The translations under genes were made by a program, and so were the position numbers. This document shows, in pieces, positions 45,300 through 54,739 of a stretch of DNA of 64,000 nucleotides. The number at the start of each line of letters is the position of its first letter. Within the stretch, counting starts at the first letter, position 1. Source of the stretch: Neoarius graeffei (lineage: Eukaryota > Chordata > Actinopteri > Siluriformes > Ariidae); contig NC_083571.1 in NCBI RefSeq assembly GCF_027579695.1, forward strand, positions 36,999,943-37,063,942, read 5' to 3'. The notes beneath the pieces are model-generated. The model saw nothing but the letters and a program-made list of their open reading frames with translations. It did not search any database and was not told the DNA's origin.

Positions 45300-46874
45300 T
45301 CAGTATAATCTATCCTTCATAATAGAAAAATAGGGGAAGGACGGGGTGGTGTTTGGCTGGATAGTTTGACCATCGATTACTCTCACTTGGTCAAACGCAT
45401 GCCGCAGAGTCTCGTCTCGCGACTGCTCTAATGGGAAATCCGCAAGGGATTCCCTGAAAGAGGGAGGAGGAGCCTGCGGCTCCTCACTCTGACGCAGAGA
45501 TGACGTAGACGGCTCTGTGACAGCTGCTCCCGCCAATGCGACACCGGGACCTCCCCCTGCTAAACTACGGCAGGACCCACTCTTCACTAAATGACTCATT
45601 AACTCCCCGAATCCCGGCCAATCAGTCCCCAAAATTATCGAGTGGGTGAGGCGAGGATTAACCGCCGCCTTTACTCTAAATTTTTCCCCTCGGAAAAAAA
45701 TGTGGACCGACACTAAAGGGTAGCTGTGTACATCCCCGTGCACACACAACACCTTCACCCCCTGTGCTCCCCCCAATGCCTCATCTTGCACCAGGCTTTG
45801 GTGAATTGAGGTCTGATAACAGCCAGAGTCCACCAACGCCTGATATGTATCCCCTTGGATACTCACCGGTATGCGATACGCACCGGCCCGATCGATGGCG
45901 GCTCCTGGCACATCAGGGATCTGAACCACCGCGCCCACTTCCATCACCGAGCACTGCTGTTGGAGGTGGCCCGGCTCCCCGCAGCACCAGCAAACCGGCC
46001 CTGACTTCCTCTCTGCACCAGCACTCTGGGGCTCACTCACCTGAGGGGGGGAAGAGACAGACACAGAAGGGAAAAACGGGAGGGCACCACGGGTGCGACA
46101 GGCCGGCTGGGGTGGTGCCGGCCCCCGCCTCCGCGGTGGGGGAACGGGGCGAGGACGAGACACAGGAGGAGAGAGGGGGAGAGAGAGAGAGGAGAGGAGA
46201 GAAAAGGATGTCCGCTGTCCTGCCGTCGGAACAGCCGCCAAATGGTCCTCCGCCAACTCGATGGCCTGATCCAGCGACGCCGGGCGGTGGCACTGGACCC
46301 ACTCCGTGGTTCCCTCTGGTAGGCGGCCGATGAACTGCTCCAGCACCACCTGATCGATGATTCCCTCGGTGTTGTGGTTGTCGGCCCTCAACCACCGCCA
46401 GCAGGCGTCCCGGAGCTGCTGGCCAAACGCGAATGGCCGGCCGACTTCCTCCAGACGCAGAGCGCGGAAGCGCTGTCGCTGTTGTTTGGGGGTGCGCCCC
46501 ACCTGCTGGAGGACGGCCCGGCGAAGGTCCGCATAGGCCGGCCGGCGGTCGGCGGGGAGCTGTAGCGCGGCCAGCTGCGCCTCGCCCGTTAGCAGGGGGA
46601 GGAGGCGCGCCGCGTGCTGTTCCACCGGCCAGCCCAAGGCCTCTGCTGCCTGCTCGAAGAGCGTGAGGAAGGCCTCGGGGTCGTCATGCGGGCCCATCTT
46701 AGTTAGGGTGAGGGAAGAAGGGCCCGCGGCGGTGGAGATGGTGGACCCCACCGACGCGAGGAGGTGCCGGAACGCCTGTCGATCTTCCTGCTGTGCTAGC
46801 ACCAGGGCCTCGAACCAGTGCTCTTGCTCCTTCCGGAGGGTGACTAGCGCCTGGTGCTGGCTCTGCTGGGCCAT
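45300..46874 (-). pseudogene. gag-pro: Gag + protease region of the Gmr1-like element
   Basis: One open frame of 524 codons from ATG at 46874. The N-terminal half has a Gln/Glu-rich coil, then a SCAN/retroviral-capsid-like region (GWPVEQHAARLLPLLTGEAQ, RFRALRLEEVGRPFAFGQQL). A proline-rich linker follows, then a zinc knuckle C-x2-C-x4-H-x4-C (CWCCGEPGHLQQQC, about residue 295), and then the aspartic protease with ALVDSGCYQTSIH and IILGTDW. It ends in TGA at 45297-45299, where the pol sequence continues in the same frame, so this stop is probably a mutation in an originally continuous polyprotein. Confidence 0.9.
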
Positions 46875-46950
46875 GGCGAGGGCGTGGACCAGGTCTGCGA
46901 AGGGGGAGGACTGTTCTTTTCCTGTGCTCAGTTCTGGGTTTCAGCACCAC

Positions 46951-47067
46951 TGTGGCAGTTTGTAGGAGGGGGAGGAGCACAGAAAGACAGCAGGCCAGAA
47001 TAAAGTTCAATAACTTTGTTTATTTTGCTCTTTTCAGACGCAAAAATCACTCTCTCAGCCATGCACG

Positions 47068-47130
<63 letters not shown>

Positions 47131-47309
47131 GTCTGGCTGGGGAGAGAGCTCACTTCCTCTGCTATCTCTCTCTTCATATAGGGCGCGGTCACTGGGAAGA
47201 CACACAAACACAGGTTAATTGACAGCAGGTGTAGTGATTCTGCCACTTACCTTCCCTGACTCCGCCCTCCGGTCACAGACTGGTGCTTGACCACACCCCC
47301 GCTGCCACA
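46951..47309 (-). repeat. 5' LTR of the Gmr1-like retrotransposon
   Basis: 359 bp, TGTGGCAG...CTGCCACA. Includes (CA)n at 47070-47129 and, on the - strand, a TATATGAAGAG promoter-like segment and an AATAAA-free end. It differs from the other LTR mainly in CA-tract length and scattered substitutions. Confidence 0.93.
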
Positions 47310-47416
47310 AACAGTTCGTTCTGTAAGTATTTTCTCATGAAAAGTGTGACTAGGATTTTGATAACACTGATTGAAAATGCACAAGGCAGCACTTTTTCTG
47401 TGTGGTAGAGCAATTT

Positions 47417-47764
47417 CATCTCATCTCATTATCTCTAGCCACTTTATCCTTCTGCAGGGTCTCAGGCAAGCTGGAGCCTATCCCAGCTGACTACAGGCAA
47501 AAGGCGGGGTACACCCTGGACAAGTCGCCAGGTCATCACAGGGCTGACACATAGACAACCATTCACACCTACGGTCAATTTAGAGTCACCAGTTAACCTA
47601 GCCTGCATGTCTTTGGACTGTGGGGGAAACCGGAGCACCCGGAGGAAACCCACGTGGACAACATGCAAACTCCACACAGAAAGACCCTTGCCGGCCACGG
47701 GGCTCAAACCCGGACCTTCTTATTGTGAGGCGACAGCACTAACCACTACACCACCGTGCCACCC
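47417..47764 (-). mobile_element. tRNA-derived SINE, copy 9
   Basis: Reverse copy with several small deletions. 11-bp target-site duplication TAGAGCAATTT (47406-47416 and 47765-47775). Confidence 0.92.
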
Positions 47765-47775
47765 TAGAGCAATTT

Positions 47776-48002
47776 TAATATCACAAAATTACACATTACT
47801 GTGCATGTGACTGATTGCAAGAGATTAGATATGATTCAACATTTTTACTTTACTGTACTGTTTGTACTGCAATTTGTTAACAGACATTATGATAAAGAAA
47901 AGAAATGCTTTTACAGCACTGCATTACACAAAGGAAAAATTCAAAATTACAAATTTACAGTTAAAAAAGAAACCACAGGAAACACACCTGTGGAAGACTC
48001 AT
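47776..48002. other. Unassigned repeat-like DNA between SINE copy 9 and the Tc1-like fragment
   Basis: AT-rich, no coding motif; possibly the interior of the proposed outer DNA transposon. Confidence 0.3.
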
Positions 48003-48205
48003 TGATTCGCATCAGGCACGAAGGCTAGTCCATAGGATCCAGTCCTACAGAAGTGCTACTGTAGGACAAACTGCTGAAAAAGTTAATGCTGGCTAAAACA
48101 GAAAGGTGCTGCCATTAACTTTTTCAGCAGTTTGTGCTACAGTAGCTCTTCTGTGGGATTGGACCATATGGGCTCACCTTCGTGCCCCATCCGAATCAGT
48201 GAGCC
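48003..48205. repeat. Inverted duplication of a Tc1-like transposase segment
   Basis: The left arm (about 48003-48095: GGCACGAAGGCTAGTCC, CAAACTGCTGAAAAAGTTAATG) is complementary to the right arm (about 48111-48205: CATTAACTTTTTCAGCAGTTTG, ACCTTCGTGCCCCATCC) with scattered mismatches. The central spacer is about 15 bp. Both arms match the helix-turn-helix coding part of a fish Tc1-like element (the right arm on the - strand). Confidence 0.8.
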
Positions 48206-48456
48206 TTCGACACCCACGACCCTGTCACGGGTTCACTGGTTGTACTTCCTTGCACCAGTTTTGGTAGGTACTAAGCACTGCATACTGGCAATACCCCACA
48301 AGATGTACCATTTTGGAGATGCTCAAACCCAGTCAGGTAGCCATCACAATTAGGCCCTTGTCAAAGTCACTCAGATCTTTATGCTTGCCCATTTTTCCTG
48401 CTTCCAACACATCAACTTCAAGAACTGACTGTTCTCTTGCTGCCTAATAATCCCAC
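48100..48456 (-). pseudogene. Tc1-like transposase, N-terminal (HTH) part, degenerate
   Basis: Read on the - strand, the sequence from 48456 to 48100 encodes a degraded form of the widespread fish Tc1-like start (KHKDLSDFDKGLIVMA, then VHLVGYCQYAVLSTYQNW), with a stop and missense changes. The catalytic region is replaced by the inverted duplication. The TIR-proximal part continues beyond the sushi-type element at 54148-54230. Confidence 0.75.
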
Positions 48457-49106
48457 TGTCAGGGTCTGGGGACACTTTAGCCTGCGGTTCATCTACCTGG
48501 CCACTAGATGTCACTATTTTGCATTTTTTTTCTTTTCCCTTGTTACACTTGTCTTCACGCTATTGGTCAATCGGATCTTTGATGGCAAGTAGCTCATTGG
48601 TTGGCCTATATATGTGAGTCTGTTTGCATTTTCACTCTGCTGAGTTCTCCTGTGAGCCACCATGTGAGTTCTTGTCCTTGGTTTTTTCTGTAGCTGTTTG
48701 CTCCTCTGTTCTGTCCTGCCTTTTTGACCTCTGCATCTGTTTTTCTAAGAAGAGGATTGTTTTGCCTTGGACTATCTCTATTGGATTTACTTTGTTCTCT
48801 CACTTATTTTTGGAACACTTAGAATCCTTTTTTTTTGTTTTCCCTGTTGGATTTTGTAATCTGGGACTTGATCATTTTGAGTACCTAAGACTGCTGTTTA
48901 TCTATGATTTTGGAACTTTGAACTTTTGTGCCAAGTACTGTTTTTGCCATTTTTTTTTTTTTGGATTCCTGATTTTGTGCTCTCAGTAAAGACTTCCATT
49001 TTGAAAACGCTAATTCTCTGCATCTCTGTCCTGATTCTCTGTCTCCTTCCGAGGGTGGCCGTGTGGTTTGAGATGTCCAACCCCCATCTCAACCAAAACC
49101 GTGACG
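48457..49106 (+). repeat. 5' LTR of the sushi-like retrotransposon
   Basis: About 650 bp starting TGTCAGGGTCTGGGGACAC. TATA box TATATATG at 48607. Transcription would start near 48636 (CTGCTGAGTTCTCC). The last base is G instead of the A seen in the 3' LTR. Target duplication CCCAC at 48452-48456. Confidence 0.92.
48605..48615 (+). promoter_or_regulatory. TATA box in the sushi-like LTR
   Basis: CCTATATATG, repeated in the 3' LTR at about 53680. It sets the expected RNA start about 25-30 bp downstream. Confidence 0.6.
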
Positions 49107-49123
49107 GAATAACTCAGCCAGCA

Positions 49124-51289
49124 ATGGATAGAGCAGAAGATATACCACTTCCTGAACCCGATTCCGTGCCACTGCCTGACCCCTTACCTGCAACTGCCCC
49201 CGCATATGACCCGGCACTCACCCTCCAGCACCTGGTAGCAGCCGTCACCAGCCGAGAGGACACCATGCGCCATCATGAAGAGGTCTTAGCCCAGTGGGGG
49301 GCTGAAATGGGAAGACAAGCTGGCACGCTGACCAAGATCCACCAGGCCCTCCAACTTCGTCAACCTACACAACCTGCCCCTTCAGCCTCTTCAGCTCCTC
49401 CAGCCTCTACAGCCACGTCTTCCAACGAGCCAACAGCGTCTCTTCCAGTGTACAGCCGTGAGCCCCGCCTGCCTGCCCCAGAGAGGTACAGTGGAGACCC
49501 TAAAGGTTGCAGGGGCTTTCTAACCCAGTGCCGTCTGTCCTTCGACCTCCAGCCTGCTGCCTACCCAACCGAGCATTCCCGAGTGGCCTACGTCATCACA
49601 CTCTTGACAGGAAGAGCCCTGGCCTGGGCCACAGCCCTCTATGAAAGCAACAGCCCTGTTTGCGCTTCCTTCCTGTCCTTCTCCAAGGAGATGTTGAAGG
49701 TCTTCTCCCCAGAAGTCAGCGGTCGCACGGCAGCCAACAAACTTCTCCAGCTTCGCCAAGGCCGTCAGTCGGCAGCGGACTATGCCATTCAGTTCCGCAC
49801 CCTAGCAGCGGAAAGCGGCTGGGGGGAGCAGGCCTTGCTCGCTACCCTCTACAGTGGATTGGCTGACTGCATCAAGGATGGGCTAGCTTCGTGGGAGGAG
49901 GCTGAAGACCTCGAGTCATTGATCTCTCGAGTCATCTGGTTGGACAATCGGCTGCAGGAACGAAACAAGGGCCCGAAAAGCTCAGTTTACCGAGCAGTTC
50001 CAGTCCATAGCAGCCCAGCAGTCGACTCCTCTGATGGAGGACCGGAGCCCAGGCAGCAGGGGGGAACTCGATTGTCTCAGGCAGAACGTGGTAGACGAAT
50101 GAGGGAGCATTGCTGCATTTACTGCGGAAAGCCTGGGCATTTTCGCAGCACCTGCCCAGAACTCCCGGGAAAAGGCCAAACCCCATCCAGCCCCAGGAGA
50201 TTTGTGACAGGGGTGACATCATCTCCTGATCTCCCGTCCACCGGCTTCTTCGTTCCGGTAACGCTCTCCTGGGATCACCAGCTGCACTCTCTCCAGGCCT
50301 TTATTGACTCTGGTGCTGCCGGCAATTTCATGGACCTCTCTCTAGCACAGCATCTTGGGATTCCCACATCTAGCCTTGATCCCCCTCTGTCAGTGACTGC
50401 CTTAGATGGACGACCTTTGGGTGGGGGTCTTGTAGATCTAATGACCTCTACTGTTCATGTACGGATTGACAGTCACCAGGAGGAACTGTCATTCCATGTA
50501 ATCCAGTCCCCAGATTTTCCCATAGTCCTTGGATTCCCCTGGCTGACTCGCCACAACCCTCATCTAGACTGGGGCTCACGCACGATCCTCCAGTGGGGCC
50601 CCACTTGCCATGCCAGCTGTCTTGTCTCAAGTACCTGTCCCGAGTTTCTCAAGCCTCTCGAGTTGTCCCAAGCCCCTCCCGAGTTGTCCCGAGTGCCTCC
50701 CGAGTATCATGACTTGAGAGAAGTGTTCTGCAAAGGAAAAGCAGCGGCCCTACCACCTCACAGACCCTATGATTGTGCCATTGACCTGCTGCCCGGCACT
50801 TGTCCACCTAGGGGTCGCATCTTCTCACTTTCTGCGCCAGAATGCCTAGCCATGGAACAATATATCAAGGAGTCACTGTCCTCAGGCTTCATTCGACCCT
50901 CCTCTTCTCCAGCCGGAGCTGGCTTCTTCTTTGTGGGCAAGAAGGATGGAGGCCTGAGGCCTTGCATCGATTACAGAGGACTCAACAAGATTACTATCCG
51001 TAACCGTTACCCCCTGCCACTAATGTCATCAGTTTTCGAACTCCTGCAAAATGCCACCATCTTTACCAAATTGGACCTTCGCAACGCCTACCATCTGGTC
51101 CGAATTTGTGAAGGAGATGAGTGGAAGACGGCATTTAACACCCCAACTGGCCACTATGAATACCAGGTCATGCCCTTTGGGCTCACCAACGCCCCTGCTG
51201 TGTTCCAGGCCCTTATTAATGATGTCCTTCATGACATGCTGAACAGATTTGTTTTTGTTTACTTAGATGATATTTTGATTTTTTTCTAA
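49124..51289 (+). pseudogene. gag-pol: Gag-protease-RT part of the sushi-like polyprotein (frame ends just after YLDD)
   Basis: The frame is open further upstream into the LTR, but ATG at 49124 is the natural start: it lies 18 bp after the LTR, and the related element at 57110 starts at the equivalent place. Residues about 120-250 are the sushi/PEG10/RTL-type capsid (RYSGDPKGCRGFLTQC, YVITLLTGRALAWATAL). CCHC knuckle CIYCGKPGHFRSTC near residue 330. Protease FIDSGAAGNFMD near 395. RT follows with GGLRPCIDYRGLNKITIRNRY, FTKLDLRNAYHLVRI, MPFGLTNAPAVFQ and YLDDIL near 713. The frame then stops at 51287-51289 because of an extra T in a T run. Confidence 0.92.
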
Positions 51290-51354
51290 GACCCCCTCCG
51301 AGCACATCCAGCAGGTCCGACAGGTTCTCAGTCACCTCCTCAAGAACAACCTTT

Positions 51355-53517
51355 TTGTTAAAACTGAAATGTGAATTTCATGTTCCCAAGGTGTCCTTTC
51401 TCGGCTATGTCATCTCTGAAGGGAGGATTCTCATGGACCCTAAGAAGGTGGAAGCAGTACAGGATTGGCCTGTCCCCAACACAATCAAGGAGACACAGAG
51501 ATTCTTGGGCTTTGCAAATTTCTACCGGAGGTTCATCTGTAACTTCAGCTCCATTGCTGCCCCCATCTCTGCACTCACTCGAAAATGCCACTCCCCCTTC
51601 TTATGGACTCCTGAGGCTGGCCAGGCATTCAGGGCTCTCAAGCAGCGCTTCACCTCCGCTCCCATCCTCCGTCATCCTGACCCCACTCGACCATTCATTG
51701 TGGAGGTGGATGCCTCCAATGTAGGGGTTGGAGCAGTCTTATCCCAGAGATCCTCTGATGGCAAAGTCCACCCGTGTGCCTTCTTCTCTCGCAAATTGTC
51801 TCAGTCAGAGAAGAACTATGACATTGGCAACCGGGAACTCCTGGCAGTTAAGCTGGCATTGGAAGAGTGGAGACAGTGGCTAGAGGGGGCTCATCATCCC
51901 TTCCTAGTATGGACTGACCATAAGAATCTGCAATATATCCAGCGGGCTAAGCGGCTGAACCCTCGCCAGGCAAGATGGGCTCTCTTCTTCAACAGATTCG
52001 ACTTCACGCTCTCCTACAGACCAGGCTCCAAGAATCTTAAACCTGATGCACTTTCACGCCAATTCCAGCCAGGCAATCGAGAGAGCCCTCCTGAGACAAT
52101 CATCCCAAGTTCTCGGCTCATTGCACCAGTCCGCTGGGGCATAACATCTATAGTTCAGCAAGCACTGCGCAAAGACCCTGGCCCTGATAATGTTCCTACA
52201 GGTCTCTTGTTTGTTCCCAGGTCTGTACGTGGTCAGGTTCTCCAGTGGGGTCACTCCTCCCAACTGGCAGTCCATCCTGGGTCATCTCGAACATTGGAGT
52301 TCCTTCAGCGACGCTTCTGGTGGCCAGATATGAAGGAGGATGTGCAGATCTTCGTGGCCAGCTGTCCCAACTGCATCCAGGGAAAGGATCCATGCCAGAG
52401 GGCCCAGGGCCTGCTCCACCCCTTGCCCATTCCTCGTAGACCATGGTCACACATCTCCCTTGACTTTATCACTGGTCTGCCTACCTCTGAAGGTAACACC
52501 ACCATTCTTGTTATCATTGATAGATTCTCTAAAGCCTGTCGCCTCTTGCCTTTGCCCAAATTGCCCTCTGCCTCTGAAACTGCCAGACTAATATGTGACC
52601 ATGTGTTCCGAGTCTTTGGTCTCCCCCAAGATGTCATTTCAGACCGTGGACCCCAGTTTTCCTCCTGCTTCTGGCGAGCCTTCTGCAAGCTAATCGGGGC
52701 GACTGCGAGCCTCTCGTCTGGCTTCCATCCCCAGTCTAATGGGCAGACAGAGAGACTGAATCAAGACCTAGAAGCTGCCTTGAGACGCATGGTCTCGACC
52801 AATCCCACCTCCTGGTGCTCCCAACTCCCATGGGCTGAATACGCTCACAACACGCTGAAGTGCTCAGCTATAGGTATGTCGCCCTTTGAGTGTCAGTTTG
52901 GCTACCAACCACCTTTGTTCCCTGAACAGGAGGTGGATGCAGGGGTCCCGTCTGCCCAGCAGTTTGTGCGGCGGTGTTGGCGTACGTGGGATAGAGCCAG
53001 ACGTGCCTTGCTGAAAGCCTCCCAACAGTACCAGCAGCAGTCCAATCGCCGTCGGAGGGGGGTCACCTTCCGACCCGGCCAGAGGGTCTGGCTTTCAGCT
53101 CGGGATCTTCCTCTGAGGGTGCAGAACCGGAAGCTGGCGCCGCGGTTCATTGGTCCCTTCAAGGTGCTCCGCCAGGTCAACCCTGTGGCCTACACTCTAC
53201 AGCTGCCCCGCTCCATGAGGGTCCACCTGACCTTCCATGTCTCCTGTCTACGCCCAGTGGTCATTTCACCGCTGTCTCCTGCTCCTCGGCCACTGCCTCC
53301 TCCTCGGCTCATCGATGGCCAGGCCACGTACACGGTCAACCGGCTCCTGGATTCCCGCCGTGTCCGTGGGTCTCTTCAGTATCTGGTGGACTGGGAGGGG
53401 TATGGGCCGGAGGAGCGCTCCTGGGTGCCATCCAGAGACATACTTGACCGCTCCTTGATTAAAGACTTCCATCGCTTGCGTCCTGATCGGCCTGGGATCG
53501 CCAGGAGACGATCTTAG
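51355..53517 (+). pseudogene. pol: RT thumb-RNase H-integrase-chromodomain part of the sushi-like polyprotein
   Basis: 720 codons in a different frame from the upstream part; a second small indel lies near 51358-51373. RNase [17 protein letters not shown] (about residue 117), [25 protein letters not shown]. Integrase zinc module around residues 300-340 ([10 protein letters not shown]...CPNC), with catalytic Asp in [10 protein letters not shown], Asp in VISDRGPQF, and Glu in [16 protein letters not shown]-type module is followed by a chromodomain at about 655-708 ([30 protein letters not shown]). All catalytic motifs are present. Stop TAG directly before the polypurine tract GGGGGGAGG. Confidence 0.92.
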
Positions 53518-53528
53518 GGGGGAGGTTC

Positions 53529-54142
53529 TGTCAGGGTCTGGGGACACTTTAGCCTGCGGTTCATCTACCTGGCCACTAGATGTCACTATTTTGCATTATT
53601 TTTTTCTTTTCCCTTGTTACACTTGTCTTCACGCTATTGGTCAATCGGATCTTTGATGGCAAGTAGCTCATTGGTTGGCCTATATATGTGAGTCTGTTTG
53701 CATTTTCACTCTGCTGAGTTCTCCTGTGAGCCACCATGTGAGTTCTTGTCCTTGTTTTTTCTGTAGCTGTTTGCTCCTCTGTTCTGAACTGCCTTTTTGA
53801 CCTCTGCATCTGTTTTTCTAAGAAGAGGATTGTTTTGCCTTGGACTATCTCTATTGGATTTACTTTGTTCTCTCACTTATTTTTGGAACACTTAGAATCC
53901 TTTTTTTTGTTTTCCCTGTTGGATTTTGTAATCTGGGACTTGATCATTTTGAGTACCTAAGACTGCCGTTTTGGAACTTTGAACTTTTGTGCCAAGTACT
54001 GTTTTTGCCATTTTTTTTGGATTCCTGATTTTGTGCTCTCAGTAAAGACTTCCATTTTGAAAATGCTAATTCTCTGCATCTCTGTCCTGATTCTCTGTCT
54101 CCTTTGAGATGTCCAACCCCCATCTCAACCAAAACCGTGACA
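53529..54142 (+). repeat. 3' LTR of the sushi-like retrotransposon
   Basis: 614 bp, TGTCAGGG...CGTGACA. Preceded by a polypurine tract (TAGGGGGGAGG at 53515-53525). Confidence 0.93.
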
Positions 54143-54147
54143 CCCAC

Positions 54148-54235
54148 CCCTTGACAGGTGCCACTGTAATGAGATAATTAATGTTATTCACTTCACCTGT
54201 CAGTAGGTTTAATGTTATGCCAGTTGAAGGTTCAT
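54148..54235 (-). mobile_element. End of the Tc1-like element beyond the sushi-like insertion
   Basis: TTGACAGGTGCCACTGTAAT, GTTATTCACTTCACCTGTCAG and AATGTTATG match the terminal region of the common fish Tc1-like family whose coding start is at 48456 downward. The outermost TIR is degraded. Confidence 0.6.
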
Positions 54236-54300
54236 GGGATTCTCCTCTGAGCTATTGGAGAGAATGGGTTGATCATTGGTTGATCTGATGCTTCACACAT

Positions 54301-54335
54301 CCCCCCCCCCCCCCAAAAAAAAAAAAAAAAAAAAA
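54301..54335. repeat. (C)n(A)n homopolymer junction
   Basis: About 14 C followed by about 20 A. Such a run is prone to assembly and sequencing error. Confidence 0.9.
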
Positions 54336-54739
54336 GTGAAAGTTAATATTCACCCAGACCAAGTCATCAATTTAGGACACATTTACCAAAAAATGTAATA
54401 GAAATGTATAAAATATGATTGACAGATTATGACAACTAGTTCAATACATTTGCATGTAATGACTCAAGCAATGAAATAATGCTGAGATGTTTTGGGAGTT
54501 GGACGATTCACCAGAGAAGTAGCATAATGCATTTTGATGAACATGATACAATTTGGTAATGTAAAAAACAGTAAAAAATTGTCTCCAATCATGTACCAAA
54601 GCATTTGCTGTTTGTTCAAGATAATGAGAAATTGCTTTTATGATGTGCACAATTGATTAAATGATGTGGTATTTGAACAAAAACAGTTTTGAGAATTTCA
54701 ATTCTGAGCTGAGAAAAATAAAAATATATAAAGCTGTAC

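Larger units (their letters stand above)
42306..47314 (-). mobile_element. Gmr1-like Ty3/gypsy LTR retrotransposon (integrase before RT)
   Basis: Two LTRs (42311-42662 and 46951-47309) with TG...CA ends and a 5-bp duplication AACAG (42306-42310 and 47310-47314). Read on the - strand the internal order is gag with CCHC knuckle, protease, integrase, reverse transcriptase, RNase H. Integrase upstream of RT is the Ty1/copia order. Among Ty3/gypsy-like elements it is known in the Gmr1 group of fish and other deuterostomes, and the RT and RNase H here are gypsy-like. The primer-binding site is directly inside the 5' LTR (46950 downward, GTGGTGCTGAAACCCAG); tRNA not assigned. Three in-frame stops, two frameshifts and a changed RT catalytic box make it inactive. 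Confidence 0.92.
48452..54147 (+). mobile_element. Sushi/Tf1-like chromodomain LTR retrotransposon, nearly intact
   Basis: LTRs 48457-49106 and 53529-54142, 5-bp duplication CCCAC (48452-48456 and 54143-54147). A single gag-pol frame runs from 49124, with order capsid, CCHC, protease, RT, RNase H, integrase, chromodomain. Only two frame breaks were seen, both between 51280 and 51375. The LTRs differ mainly by small indels (about 12 bp at 48899 and 18 bp near 49052 absent from the 3' copy). No tRNA-like primer-binding site follows the 5' LTR; a self-priming type site is possible (see findings). It inserted into an old Tc1-like copy. Confidence 0.93.
42064..54730. mobile_element. Possible old DNA transposon enclosing both LTR elements (outer ends only)
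   Basis: The left end (about 42070-42115: GCAGTTTTTCTCAGTCGC, GAATTTCTCAAAAC) resembles, inverted, the right side at 54688-54720 (GAGAATTTCAATTCTGAGCT, GAGAAAAATAAAAA). The sequence between, minus younger insertions, is about 1.6 kb and repeat-like. This would make it a Tc1/mariner-type element split by a Gmr1-type element, a SINE and a sushi-type element. The inverted-repeat match is weak. Confidence 0.35.

Noticed and set aside
45764-46395. Long + strand and alternative - strand frames over the Gmr1-like gag
   Set aside because: Shadows of the gag-protease frame in GC-rich coding DNA.
48926-49123. Extension of the sushi-like polyprotein into the LTR from an ATG at 48926
   Set aside because: This part is LTR sequence downstream of the RNA start and is not conserved as protein; the start at 49124 matches the related element.
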